Below, piece by piece: positions 42,748 through 51,614 of a stretch of DNA of 64,000 nt. Below the pieces are notes generated by a model, which was not told where the DNA came from, made no database searches, and worked only from the letters and a program-made list of their open reading frames with translations. This DNA is from Arthrobacter alkaliphilus (GTDB lineage Bacteria > Actinomycetota > Actinomycetes > Actinomycetales > Micrococcaceae): assembly GCF_021483235.1 (NCBI RefSeq), contig NZ_JAKEEC010000002.1, forward strand, positions 62,001 to 126,000, given 5' to 3'. The position numbers and the translations under genes are program-made. The first letter of the stretch is position 1. Every line of letters starts with the position of its first letter.

Positions 42748-43746
42748 TTATGAATCCGCGTCGGTCATTTCGCTGGGGACGGCGACAATCGCGTTGATCT
42801 TGCCGTCGCGCAGGACGGTCAGCAGGAACGGTTCCCCTATGGCCTGCGAGAACAAGAGCTTTTGGAGGCTCTCGGCACTGGAAACCGCCCGCGACTGTGC
42901 ACTGAGGACAAGATCTCCCGGGAGAAGTCCTGCCCGCTCGGCCGGAGAACCGGCGATGACTTCCACCACCCGCAGCGCTTCCTTCTGGCCAGTCCGGATC
43001 ACCGCACTCGCATCCAAAGGGATAGGGGTGCTCACCAAACCAAGGTATGCCCGGCGGACCCGGCCGTCCTTCAGCAAGGCCGCGATGATCCGTTGAGTGG
43101 TGGTGTTGATGGGCACTGCGAGCCCGAGGCCGAGGCCGGCCACGGCGGTGTTGATTCCCACGATCCGCCCCTTGGTGTCGGCCAAGGCTCCCCCGGAGTT
43201 GCCCGGGTTCAACGCGGCGTCGGTCTGGACCACGTCCTCGATGACCCTGCTGTGCCGTCCGGACCTGACCGGGATGGAACGGCCGAGGCCGCTGACGACG
43301 CCCGCGGTCACCGATCCCGCCAACCCCAGCGGGGTTCCCACCGCGATCACCAGTTGTCCTACGTGCAGCGACTCCGCGTTGCCCAGGATAGCCGGAGGCG
43401 GTGTGTGGTGTCCGCGGACAATGGCGAGATCGGACAGGGGATCCGCACCGATGAGTTCGACGTCGGTGTGGGTTCCGTCGGCGAAGATTGCCCGCCCCGA
43501 GCGGAGGCCCGAAACCACGTGGGCGTTGGTCAGCATGTATCCGTCCCCCGTGAAGACAACAGCCGAGCCGCTTCCGATCCTCACCTGGCCGTTCCTGCTG
43601 GCGCTTCTCATCTCCAAAGCTGCGACATGCGGCGTGACTGTCTCTGCGACGTGCATGACTGTCCGCGAGTAGGCGTCTAAGGCCTCGTCGTCCGACGGAG
43701 CGTCAGGGATGTCCTCCGGAAAAGCTTGTTCCGGCAACGTACTCAT
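42748..43746 (-). CDS. S1C family serine protease with PDZ domain, no signal peptide (HtrA-like)
   Basis: A 332-residue trypsin-fold protease with one C-terminal PDZ domain. The catalytic triad is His76 (TNAHVV), Asp106 (SDLAIV) and Ser184 (PGNSGG); PDZ spans about 235-325 (VIAGSPAERAGLLPGDLVLSAQ). Unlike usual DegP/HtrA proteins it has no signal peptide or membrane anchor: the N-terminus is acidic (PEDIPDAPSDDEALDAY). It therefore seems cytoplasmic. AGGAGG precedes the ATG. The gene lies downstream of marR on the same strand with its own leader of 111 bp. Confidence 0.93.
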   Translation of the reverse strand: MSTLPEQAFPEDIPDAPSDDEALDAYSRTVMHVAETVTPHVAALEMRSASRNGQVRIGSGSAVVFTGDGYMLTNAHVVSGLRSGRAIFADGTHTDVELIGADPLSDLAIVRGHHTPPPAILGNAESLHVGQLVIAVGTPLGLAGSVTAGVVSGLGRSIPVRSGRHSRVIEDVVQTDAALNPGNSGGALADTKGRIVGINTAVAGLGLGLAVPINTTTQRIIAALLKDGRVRRAYLGLVSTPIPLDASAVIRTGQKEALRVVEVIAGSPAERAGLLPGDLVLSAQSRAVSSAESLQKLLFSQAIGEPFLLTVLRDGKINAIVAVPSEMTDADS

Positions 43747-43857
43747 GGTGCACCTCCTGCAACCGGTGGTGTCTATATCAACGAATACGCTGCCTCTCTT
43801 AGTCCGTTTCGTCCTACGCCGTGGGTGAACTCGGACACGGCACTGCCAATTGGGGAA

Positions 43858-44325
43858 CTAGCCCCACAACGCTTTGCGCAGGAGGGCCCTAAGCTGGGCG
43901 ACTTCGCCGTCGTCCAACGCGGCCAGCACTTCGGACTCCGCACGGCGTGCCGCAATAGCTGCCTGAGCGAGCAGTTGGCTCCCCTTCGGCGTGGCTGTCA
44001 CCGTCTTGGCCCGGCGGTCCTGCTTGCCAGGTGCCCTGGTCACCAACTTCCGCTTTTCAAGCTCGTCCACCAAAGCGACTATCTGACTGGGGTCAAGGCT
44101 CAGGAAGTCCGCCAACTCCCGCTGGGTTGGATCCAATCCACTATTGGCCAGGATCAGGATTGAGTACGAACGCTCTTTGAGGTCGAACTCGGCGAGCGCC
44201 CGGTTGTTCACGATCGATCCGCCTACATGGAGCTTGGCCAGCAGGAAACCGATGTCCTCGCTGATCGCAGCGGCGACCAGCCGGTCCTTCGTGGCCTGTA
44301 GCTCGTCCTGAGCATCGATCGTCAT
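43858..44325 (-). CDS. MarR family transcriptional regulator
   Basis: A 155-residue winged-helix repressor. The HTH core is TQRELADFLSLDPSQIVALVDELEKRKLVTRAPGKQDRRAKTV, a standard MarR wing with Asp-Arg-Arg. The ATG at 44325 has GGAG eight bases upstream; a longer in-frame TTG was rejected. It is divergent from the catabolic operon starting at 44449 and probably represses it, releasing DNA on binding an aromatic or acyl-CoA ligand. Confidence 0.93.
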   Translation of the reverse strand: MTIDAQDELQATKDRLVAAAISEDIGFLLAKLHVGGSIVNNRALAEFDLKERSYSILILANSGLDPTQRELADFLSLDPSQIVALVDELEKRKLVTRAPGKQDRRAKTVTATPKGSQLLAQAAIAARRAESEVLAALDDGEVAQLRALLRKALWG

Positions 44326-44355
44326 AACAAACTCCAATAATCTTCAAAATCAATC

Positions 44356-44379
44356 GTTGACATTCTCAACTATACGTAT
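44356..44379. promoter_or_regulatory. Candidate MarR operator in the divergent promoter
   Basis: GTTGA-N5-TCAAC (44356-44370) is followed directly by the palindrome ATACGTAT (44372-44379). TTGACA at 44357 could be the -35 element of the plus-strand operon, so binding here would block it. Confidence 0.55.
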
Positions 44380-44448
44380 TTTCATGGATACAGAACAGCA
44401 TCCCATGCCGAAGGCGCAGATGCACGGGGATCGAGCAAAGGAGCGACG

Positions 44449-45390
44449 ATGAGCCTGTCAGGAAAAGTAGCGATTGTCACCGGAAGCGGACGGGGCCTGG
44501 GGCTCGCTTACGCCCGGGAACTCGCCCGTCAGGGCGCGGCGGTGGTCGTCAATGACGTCGACGCCGCGGTAGCCGGCGAAGCGGTCCGGACCATCGAGGC
44601 CGACGGCGGCCGGGCAGTCGCCGTCGTCACCCCCGTCGGCAGCACGGAAGCAGCGAAGCATCTCGTGGAAGCGGCTGTCACGGCATTTGGCCGCCTGGAT
44701 ATCCTGGTCACCAACGCAGGGATCCTGCGGGACAAGTCCCTGCTGAAAATGACGGACGAGGACTTCGACCTGGTCGTCAACGTTCATCTCCGCGGCACCT
44801 TCACGTGTGCCCGGGCGGCCTTCGGCTACTTCAAGGAGAACGGGATCGCCGGCCGCATCATCGCCATCGGATCCCCGACCGGGCAACGCGGAAACTTCGG
44901 CCAAACAAACTACGCCGCCGCGAAGGCCGGAATCGTGGGCATGGTCCGGACCTGGGCGCTGGAAATGAAGAAGGCCGGCGTCACCGCCAACGCGGTGATC
45001 CCGGTAGCCGCCACGGCGATGACCAAGACCATCCCCTACTTCCAGAAAGCGGTGGAGGCAGACGAGCGCGGCGAGGCCATGCCGCACTTCTTCCGCCGCG
45101 AGCTTGGCTTTGGAACGGCCGACGACGTCGCGGGCCTTGTGGCCTTCCTCGCCTCCGACGAGGCGTCCGGCATTACCGGTCAGGCCATCGGAGCCGGCGG
45201 AGACCGCCTCCAGCTGTGGACCCACCCGGAAGCAGCCGCCGCCGAATACCGTGAAGGCGGTTGGGGTTACCAGGACCTCGTGGAGAACTTCGTCGCGTTG
45301 TTCGGAGACAAGCTTCAGGGCGTCGGCGAGGAATTCCTGCCGCTCCCGTCGGAACTGCAGCCCGAAACCGCTCCTGCACAGGTCCACTGA
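44449..45390 (+). CDS. SDR family oxidoreductase (3-hydroxyacyl-CoA dehydrogenase-like)
   Basis: A 313-residue short-chain dehydrogenase. NAD(P) motif TGSGRGLG starts at residue 11, NAG at 89-91, and the catalytic triad is Ser142, Tyr155 and Lys159. After the fold there is an extra C-terminal part of about 70 residues (WTHPEAAAAEYREGGWGYQDLVENF) as in HSD17B4-like hydroxyacyl-CoA dehydrogenases. It likely oxidises a 3-hydroxyacyl-CoA made by the MaoC hydratase of the same operon. GGAG lies upstream of the ATG. It is the first gene of the six-gene cluster. Confidence 0.88.
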   Translation: MSLSGKVAIVTGSGRGLGLAYARELARQGAAVVVNDVDAAVAGEAVRTIEADGGRAVAVVTPVGSTEAAKHLVEAAVTAFGRLDILVTNAGILRDKSLLKMTDEDFDLVVNVHLRGTFTCARAAFGYFKENGIAGRIIAIGSPTGQRGNFGQTNYAAAKAGIVGMVRTWALEMKKAGVTANAVIPVAATAMTKTIPYFQKAVEADERGEAMPHFFRRELGFGTADDVAGLVAFLASDEASGITGQAIGAGGDRLQLWTHPEAAAAEYREGGWGYQDLVENFVALFGDKLQGVGEEFLPLPSELQPETAPAQVH

Positions 45391-45391
45391 C

Positions 45392-46288
45392 ATGCCCGCC
45401 CCCCAGCGCTACGAGCTCGGCATCGACGCCTCGAAACTTGCTGCGATCGACATGCACGTTCACCTCGAAGTGGACGGCCACGGCCACGAATCCCTGCCAC
45501 CGGCACTGACGGCAGCATCCGCCAAGTACTTCAAGTCCGAGGAGCGCACGCCCTCGCTCGACCGAATCTCCGAGGTCTACCGCGAACTCGACATGGCCGC
45601 CGTCGTCTTCACCGTGGACGCCCGCACCCAGCTCAAGCACGAGCCCAACAGCATCCCGGAACTCATTGCGGGGGCCGCGAGGAACAACGACGTGCTGATC
45701 CCCTTCGGCAGCGTGGATCCCCGCACCGGCACCGATGCCATCCAAGGCGCCAAACACCAAGCGATCGACTTGGGCGCCCGCGGCTTCAAGTTCCACCCGA
45801 GCCTGCAGGGGTTCGATCCCTCCAACGAACAGTTTTACCCGCTCTGGGAGACCCTCCAGGAACTGGGCCTCCCGGCCATCTTCCACACCGGGCAGAACGG
45901 CATGGGCGCCGGCCTGCCCGGCGGCTACGGCATCAAGCTGGCCTATTCCAACCCGCTCCTGCTCGACGCCGTGGCCGCCGATTTCCCCGGACTGAAGATC
46001 ATCATGGCCCACCCCTCGGTGCCTTGGCAGGATGAAGCGAATTCGATCGCGACGCACAAGTCGAACGTGTTCATCGATCTCTCCGGTTGGTCCCCCAAGT
46101 ACTTTCCCGAGTCCCTGGTGCGCATGTCCAACTCGGTGCTTCAGGACAAAGTCCTCTTCGGCACGGACTTCCCTCTCATCACGCCCCAAAAGTGGCTTGC
46201 CGCCTTCGCCGATCTCCCGCTCAAGGAGGACATCCGGCCCAAGATCCTCAAGGACAACGCCGTGCGCCTGCTCGAATTGGACAGCTGA
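45392..46288 (+). CDS. Amidohydrolase family protein (ACMSD-like)
   Basis: A 298-residue TIM-barrel metal enzyme of the amidohydrolase_2 group. Metal ligands are His22 and His24 (DMHVHLE), a His in LPAIFHTGQNG, a His in IIMAHPSVPW, and the Asp in LFGTDFPLIT, all present. Related enzymes decarboxylate or hydrolyse ring carboxylates and cyclic ketones. Within this CoA-linked operon it may open or trim the substrate. The ATG is 1 bp after the SDR stop codon and its own stop is 1 bp before the next gene. Confidence 0.87.
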   Translation: MPAPQRYELGIDASKLAAIDMHVHLEVDGHGHESLPPALTAASAKYFKSEERTPSLDRISEVYRELDMAAVVFTVDARTQLKHEPNSIPELIAGAARNNDVLIPFGSVDPRTGTDAIQGAKHQAIDLGARGFKFHPSLQGFDPSNEQFYPLWETLQELGLPAIFHTGQNGMGAGLPGGYGIKLAYSNPLLLDAVAADFPGLKIIMAHPSVPWQDEANSIATHKSNVFIDLSGWSPKYFPESLVRMSNSVLQDKVLFGTDFPLITPQKWLAAFADLPLKEDIRPKILKDNAVRLLELDS

Positions 46289-46289
46289 C

Positions 46290-47501
46290 ATGAGCTTGGA
46301 GACCCACGTGGAGACACTGGCGGCGGAGCGCCTCTACGACATCTGCGATTACTACGACGCCGAGTCCCTGCTCACCGAAGACGAACGCCGTGTCCTGGGC
46401 CGCTTGCGCGACTTCCTGGACCGCGAAGCGAAGCCGCTGTTGGCCGACTATTGGGAGCGGGGCGAATTCCCTGCCCAGCTGGCCCGGCCGCTCATCGATC
46501 TGGACCTGATGGAACCGGCTGAACTAACGGTTCACGGTCCCGCACGAGGCATCTACCAAGGCTTCAGGATCTTCGAGCTCGCCCGCACGGACGCGTCGCT
46601 CGCTACCTGGTACACGGCCCAAGCAGGCCTCTTCCGGACGGCCATCCGGGTGGGCGCCTCAGCGGAACAACAAGCCGAGTGGATGCCGCGCGTCGTCGAC
46701 TTCTCGCTAAAAGGCGTGTTTTCGCTGACGGAACCCGAGCACGGCTCGGACATTGCCGGCGGGCTCTCCAGCACTGCGCGGCGCGACGGCGACTCCTGGG
46801 TGCTCCACGGCGCCAAGCGATGGATCGGCGGCGCGTCGACGGCGGACGTGCTCGCGGTGTTCGCGCGGGACGTCGCGGACGGCCAGGTCAAGGCTTTCCT
46901 CGTGGACCGCGAAGCCGCCGGCGTGACTTTGGAGAAGATCCACCGGAAGACCTCCTTGCGGATGATGCAAAACGCGCACATCACCTTCAACGGCGTCCGT
47001 GTCCCGGAATCGATGCGCCTGCACAACGTGAATTCCTTCAAGGACGTGGCGGCGATGCTACGCGTGATGCGCTCGGACGTCGCCTGGATTGCCGCCGGCA
47101 TCCAGGCCGGTGCCTTCGAAGCAGCCCTCCGCTACGTCCGCGAGCGCCAACAGTTCGGCCGCCCGCTGGGTTCCTTCCAATTGGTGCAGGAAAAGCTGGC
47201 ACGCATGCTTGGCAATGTCACGGCAAGCGTCGCGCTCGTGGTCAGGCTGACCGAACAGCAGGCCCGCGGGGTCTACCGCGACCAAGACTCCGCCTTGGCG
47301 AAAATGCAGTGCTGCCTGGCGATGCGGGCAACAGTCGCGCTAGCCCGCGAGCTGGCAGGCGGCAACGGAATCACCCTCGAGAGCGATGTTGCCCGGTTCC
47401 ATGCCGACGCCGAAGCCGTCTACTCCTACGAAGGAACACACGAAATCAACGCACTGATCGTCGGCCGCGCACTCACAGGCGAAAGCGCCTTCGCCCGCTA
47501 A
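46290..47501 (+). CDS. Acyl-CoA dehydrogenase (glutaryl-CoA dehydrogenase-like)
   Basis: A 403-residue flavoenzyme. FAD and substrate stretches are GVFSLTEPEHGSDIAGGL and GAKRWIGGASTADVLAVFAR; the catalytic base is probably Glu381 in YSYEGTHEINALIVGRALTG, the position and context seen in glutaryl-CoA dehydrogenases. It would introduce a double bond, perhaps with decarboxylation, for the MaoC hydratase encoded next. The Arg needed to bind a dicarboxylate cannot be judged by eye. Start 1 bp after the amidohydrolase stop. Confidence 0.9.
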   Translation: MSLETHVETLAAERLYDICDYYDAESLLTEDERRVLGRLRDFLDREAKPLLADYWERGEFPAQLARPLIDLDLMEPAELTVHGPARGIYQGFRIFELARTDASLATWYTAQAGLFRTAIRVGASAEQQAEWMPRVVDFSLKGVFSLTEPEHGSDIAGGLSSTARRDGDSWVLHGAKRWIGGASTADVLAVFARDVADGQVKAFLVDREAAGVTLEKIHRKTSLRMMQNAHITFNGVRVPESMRLHNVNSFKDVAAMLRVMRSDVAWIAAGIQAGAFEAALRYVRERQQFGRPLGSFQLVQEKLARMLGNVTASVALVVRLTEQQARGVYRDQDSALAKMQCCLAMRATVALARELAGGNGITLESDVARFHADAEAVYSYEGTHEINALIVGRALTGESAFAR

Positions 47502-47542
47502 GCCACATTCTTTCCACCCGCCATAATCACCAGGAGGCAACA

Positions 47543-47998
47543 ATGCCAAATCTCGTCGTCGACTTCGACAAACTGCTCACACTCGCCGGAACCGATCTCG
47601 GCGTCACCGAATACCGCGAAATCACCCAGGAACAAATCAACAAGTTCGCGGACGCGACCGGAGACGAGCAGTGGATCCACGTCGATCCGGAACGCGCCAA
47701 GGACGGCCCGTTCGGCGCCCCGATCGCCCACGGCTTCCTCACACTCTCGCTCATCATCCCGTTCTGGGGCGAGCTGTTCGACGTCGAAGGCGTCACCACC
47801 AAAGTGAACTACGGCCTGGACAAGGTCCGTTTCACCTCCCCGGTCAAGGTGGGCGCGCGCATCCGCATGCAAGCCACCATTTCCGAAGTCACCGAGGTCA
47901 AGGGCGGCGCCCAGATCAAGGTGGCCAACACCATCGAAATCGAAGGCCAGGAGCGCCCCGCCGTCGTGGCCGAATTCCTCGCCCGTTTCTACAAATAG
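47543..47998 (+). CDS. MaoC family dehydratase ((R)-specific enoyl-CoA hydratase)
   Basis: A 151-residue hot-dog fold hydratase. Catalytic Asp41 and His46 are in FADATGDEQWIHVDPERA, followed by GPFGAPIAHGFLTLSL. It adds water to an enoyl-CoA to give the (R)-3-hydroxyacyl-CoA, matching the acyl-CoA dehydrogenase before it and the SDR at the head of the operon. AGGAGG with six-base spacing fixes the ATG; a longer upstream frame is out of keeping with the family. Confidence 0.93.
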   Translation: MPNLVVDFDKLLTLAGTDLGVTEYREITQEQINKFADATGDEQWIHVDPERAKDGPFGAPIAHGFLTLSLIIPFWGELFDVEGVTTKVNYGLDKVRFTSPVKVGARIRMQATISEVTEVKGGAQIKVANTIEIEGQERPAVVAEFLARFYK

Positions 47999-48056
47999 CC
48001 GTTTCACAAACAGCCTGCTTCCGCAGGCCCTCCCCGACCCCCTGCTTTAAGGAACA

Positions 48057-49427
48057 ATGATGTCCCAAATATCGCAGCTTCAATCCATGGACCTGGCCAC
48101 CAAACGCAAAGAAGCACGCACGGTCATTGCTTCCAGCTACCTGGGCAGCACCATCGAGTATTACGACTTCCTGCTGTACGCCACAGCCGCGGCCGTGGTC
48201 TTCCCCAAGGTCTTCTTCTCGGGAATGGACGACTGGGTGGGGGTCGTGGCGGCCTACGGGACGTTCGCCGCAGGGTACGTAGCGCGCCCGCTGGGTGGAG
48301 TCATCTTCGGGCACTTCGGCGACAGGCTGGGCCGAAAAGGAATGCTCATTGCTTCCATGCTGGTCATGGGCCTGGCTTCCACGCTGATCGGTCTGGTCCC
48401 CGGGGCATCCATGGCTGGTCCGTGGGGCGCCGTGATGCTCGTTGTGCTCCGCGTCTTCCAGGGCATCGCTGTGGGCGGCGAGTGGGGTGGAGCCGCTTTG
48501 ATGGCGTTGGAGCATTCGGAATCGGGGAAGCGCGGTTTCGCGGCCTCGTTCGTCAATGCGGGCGCGCCGTCGGGCGCCGTGCTGGGTACTCTGATCATGG
48601 GCGCCTTCTCGGCCCTGCCAAACTCCCAGTTCCTCGCCTGGGGCTGGCGCGTTCCCTTCCTGCTGTCGTTTGTCTTGCTGGCAGTGGGCATGTTCGTCCG
48701 GCTCAAGGTTTCGGAGAGCCCCATCTTCAAAGCCGCCATCGAACAGGAAAGGGTGGCAGGTCTGGAGAGGGCGGCCCGGAACGCGGACGACCGTGCCGCC
48801 GCGAAGCCCGTCATCCCGCTGCTCCAGGTGCTGCGCAGGCCCAAGACCTTGGTCTTCACGATGCTCGCCGGGGCTGCCGGCTTCGCCCTCCAAGTGGTGC
48901 TGGCAACGTTCGCCGTCACCTTTGCAGTCTCCAAGGGCGCCGACCGCCAGGGCGTGCTGTACGCCTTCGCCGCAGCGTCGTTCGTTTCCATCGCCTTCGT
49001 GGTCCTTGGCGGCAGGCTCTCCGACAAGCTGGGCCGGAGGCCCGTGATGGTCGGCGGGCTCGTACTTTTCATCGCCTATCTGATCCCGATGTTCCAGCTG
49101 CTGTCATCGAACAACATCATCCTGGTCTTCGTGGCCTTCACCGTCGGCCTGATGATCCACTCAACGCTCTTCGGGCCACTGGCCGCGTTCGTGTCCGAGC
49201 AGTTCGGCACTACGTCGCGCTATACGGGAGCCTCGCTCGGTTACCAGCTCGCGACGCTCCTCGGAGCGGGTTTCACTCCGGGCATTGTGGCCCAGATCTT
49301 CAAGGACTCGGGCCAGAACACCGGCTCGGTGGTCTTCTACCTGGCCGCGATGTCCGTCGTCTCCATCATCTTCATCCTGTTGACCCGGGAACCGAAGAAC
49401 AACGATTTGCAGACCATCCGGCCTTGA
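48057..49427 (+). CDS. MFS transporter, metabolite:H+ symporter (MHS) family
   Basis: A 456-residue, 12-helix importer. The MHS marks are SSYLGSTIEYYDFLLYATAAAVVFPKVFF near the N-terminus, GGVIFGHFGDRLGRKGMLIASM (motif A) and VLRVFQGIAVGGEWGGAALMALEHS. Relatives carry shikimate, alpha-ketoglutarate, citrate or aromatic acids into the cell. Here it probably brings in the acid that the neighbouring CoA ligase activates. AAGGAAC lies before the ATG. Confidence 0.93.
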   Translation: MMSQISQLQSMDLATKRKEARTVIASSYLGSTIEYYDFLLYATAAAVVFPKVFFSGMDDWVGVVAAYGTFAAGYVARPLGGVIFGHFGDRLGRKGMLIASMLVMGLASTLIGLVPGASMAGPWGAVMLVVLRVFQGIAVGGEWGGAALMALEHSESGKRGFAASFVNAGAPSGAVLGTLIMGAFSALPNSQFLAWGWRVPFLLSFVLLAVGMFVRLKVSESPIFKAAIEQERVAGLERAARNADDRAAAKPVIPLLQVLRRPKTLVFTMLAGAAGFALQVVLATFAVTFAVSKGADRQGVLYAFAAASFVSIAFVVLGGRLSDKLGRRPVMVGGLVLFIAYLIPMFQLLSSNNIILVFVAFTVGLMIHSTLFGPLAAFVSEQFGTTSRYTGASLGYQLATLLGAGFTPGIVAQIFKDSGQNTGSVVFYLAAMSVVSIIFILLTREPKNNDLQTIRP

Positions 49428-49466
49428 TGCCGTGAAGTGTCCAGCTTGGGATCAGAAAGGAAAGTC

Positions 49467-51035
49467 GTGGAGAATTTTGGCATTGGTTCGTGGCTGCAGC
49501 GTCGCCGCCCGAAGTCCGGAAGCAAGATCGCGCTGATCTCCGGAGACCGCCAGCTCAGCTATGAGGAATTTGCGGAACGATCGGACAGGCTCGCCAACGC
49601 CCTCAAAGCCGGGGGCGTTGCCAAAGGCGACAGGGTGGCCTATCTCGGTGAAAACCATCCCGCTTTCCTTGAAACGCTTTTCGCCTGTGGGCAGCTTGGC
49701 GCGATCTTCGTGCCCCTCAACACGCGTTTGGCGCCGCCGGAGCTCACGTTCCAACTTGAGGACTGCGGAGCGGTTGTGCTGATCCATTCCGCGAGCCTGA
49801 ACGGCCTCGCGGCGAGCGCCGCGGAAGGCACCCGCGTGAGCCTGCGCCTCGCCGTCGGCGATTCCTTCCAGCGCAGGACCACCGACGCCGTCAGTGGCTC
49901 CGGAAATGGACTCCCGACGGCGGCGCAAGACTACGAGGAGGTCCTCTCCTCGGGGGCACCCCTGCATGTGGATGAAGAAGTCGGGCTCGATGACGGCGCC
50001 ATGATCCTCTACACGTCGGGTACGACTGGCCGCCCCAAAGGCGCGCTCCTGACCCACGGCAACATCACATGGAATTGCATCAACGTGGTGGTCGACTTCG
50101 ATTTCTCCTCCAGCGATGTAGCGCTCATGATCTCGCCGATGTTCCATGTGGCGTCGCTCGATATGGGAGTGTTGCCAACTCTCCTCAAGGGCGGAACGGT
50201 GGTCCTGGAGTCGAAATTCGACCCCCAACGTGCCTTGGAGCTCATCGAGCAGCATAGGGCCACCACTATCAGTGGAGTGCCCACCACCTACCAGATGCTC
50301 TGCGAGCATCCTGCGTGGCCCACTGCGGACCTCGGCTCCCTCAACAAGCTGACCTGCGGCGGATCGGCAGTTCCGATGCGCGTCCTGGAAGCATACGAGG
50401 CGCGTGGCTTGCGCTTCTCCAACGGCTATGGAATGACCGAGACGGCACCCGGCGCCACCACTTTGCCAGCCGCCAGGTCCCGGGATAAGGCGGGCTCTTC
50501 CGGGCTCCCGCACTTCTTCAGCGATGTCCGTATCGCCGATGTCGCAGGCGGGGTTGCGGAGCAGGGCGCGGTGGGGGAAATCCAGATCAAGGGTCCCAAC
50601 GTCATCCGCGAATACTGGAACCGGCCCGATGCCACTGCCGAATCCTATGACGACGGCGGCTGGTTCAAGTCCGGGGATATGGGATACAAGGACGCTGACG
50701 GATTTGTCTTCGTCTCGGACAGGCTCAAGGACATGATCATCTCCGGCGGCGAGAACATCTACCCGGCTGAGGTGGAACAAGCGATCAGTGAACTCGGTTC
50801 CGTGGGCAGCGTGGCAGTCATCGGCGTGCCGGACAAGAAGTGGGGTGAGGTACCACGCGCCGTGGTGATGCTCCGCGAGGGCGCGTCCTTAACCGAGGAC
50901 GAACTCAAGGAACACCTGGCCGGCAAACTCGCCCGCTACAAAATCCCCAAGACTGTAGTGTTCGTGGACGATATGCCCCGGACAGCCAGCGGAAAGATCC
51001 GCAAGAGCGAGCTCCGCCGGAGCACCGTCTCGTGA
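49467..51035 (+). CDS. Acyl-CoA ligase (class I adenylate-forming enzyme)
   Basis: A 522-residue AMP-forming ligase. P-loop MILYTSGTTGRPKGALLTHGN, YGMTETAPG, the hinge SGDMGYKDADGFVFVSDRLKD and the catalytic Lys in PRTASGKIRKSELRR are intact. The GTG at 49467 follows AGAAAGGAAAG and gives MENFGIGSWLQRR; the longer start at 49437 has no ribosome-binding site. It would activate the imported acid with CoA as the first step of the pathway encoded by the operon. The substrate is unknown. Confidence 0.92.
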   Translation: MENFGIGSWLQRRRPKSGSKIALISGDRQLSYEEFAERSDRLANALKAGGVAKGDRVAYLGENHPAFLETLFACGQLGAIFVPLNTRLAPPELTFQLEDCGAVVLIHSASLNGLAASAAEGTRVSLRLAVGDSFQRRTTDAVSGSGNGLPTAAQDYEEVLSSGAPLHVDEEVGLDDGAMILYTSGTTGRPKGALLTHGNITWNCINVVVDFDFSSSDVALMISPMFHVASLDMGVLPTLLKGGTVVLESKFDPQRALELIEQHRATTISGVPTTYQMLCEHPAWPTADLGSLNKLTCGGSAVPMRVLEAYEARGLRFSNGYGMTETAPGATTLPAARSRDKAGSSGLPHFFSDVRIADVAGGVAEQGAVGEIQIKGPNVIREYWNRPDATAESYDDGGWFKSGDMGYKDADGFVFVSDRLKDMIISGGENIYPAEVEQAISELGSVGSVAVIGVPDKKWGEVPRAVVMLREGASLTEDELKEHLAGKLARYKIPKTVVFVDDMPRTASGKIRKSELRRSTVS

Positions 51036-51277
51036 ACGATTTGCTTACACTCCTTGAAATGGTTAACGACCACGCTCAAACCAGCTGGGAAAGCGGTCAG
51101 CGCAGGAGTTCCCGAAGACGGGTAGCGACTACTCACGACAGCGACCAACCGCGGCCCTAGCATGGCGGACAGCGAGCTACGACAAGTCGTGGGGCCCCTG
51201 AAACGACTGGACCCACGCCGGCGAGGGGTCGCCGCCATAAGCAAGGAACCAGCCGACCGGCTGGGATCGGGGCGGAC

Positions 51278-51481
51278 GTGGACGGGCAGCAATGGATTTG
51301 GGTCGTCATGGTCCTTGTCGGAGCCGCATTGGTAGCCGCTGTCATGGTCTTCGGACGCCAGCGCTTGAAGCTTTTTGATCGCAAGCGCACAGCCAAACGT
51401 GACGCCGGCAAACTTGGAGGTTCGCGCGACGACATCGCGAACCCGGATGATGCGCCCGGGCCCGGGAGTCCAAACCAGTAG
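51278..51481 (+). CDS. Small single-span membrane protein
   Basis: A 67-residue frame with GTG start. WIWVVMVLVGAALVAAVMVF is a clear membrane helix, then a basic segment RQRLKLFDRKRTAKRD and a Pro/Asp tail. The membrane helix followed by positive charge suggests an N-out, C-in topology. No strong ribosome-binding site (GGGGCGG). Function unknown and reality moderately likely. The 242 bp before it, after the CoA ligase, hold nothing recognised. Confidence 0.45.
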   Translation: MDGQQWIWVVMVLVGAALVAAVMVFGRQRLKLFDRKRTAKRDAGKLGGSRDDIANPDDAPGPGSPNQ

Positions 51482-51614
51482 CGCCTTGCAGCGACGGAAC
51501 AGCCCACAACCGCGGGTGGTCGGCCCGACAGGCTAGTCGCGGGCATGACCGGCGTGTACAGTCGGTTTTCGCGGCCCCTTCCCGGTGTCCCCGACCGGGT
51601 CCGAGGAGTAAGGA

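Noticed and set aside
48013..48028. Short hairpin GCCTGC/GCAGGC between maoC and the MHS transporter gene
   Set aside because: Six-bp stem without T-tract; too weak to call a terminator.
51157..51546. 129-codon minus-strand frame between the CoA ligase and the permease
   Set aside because: Ser/Arg/Pro-rich product without domain, and it overlaps the better plus-strand small membrane protein.
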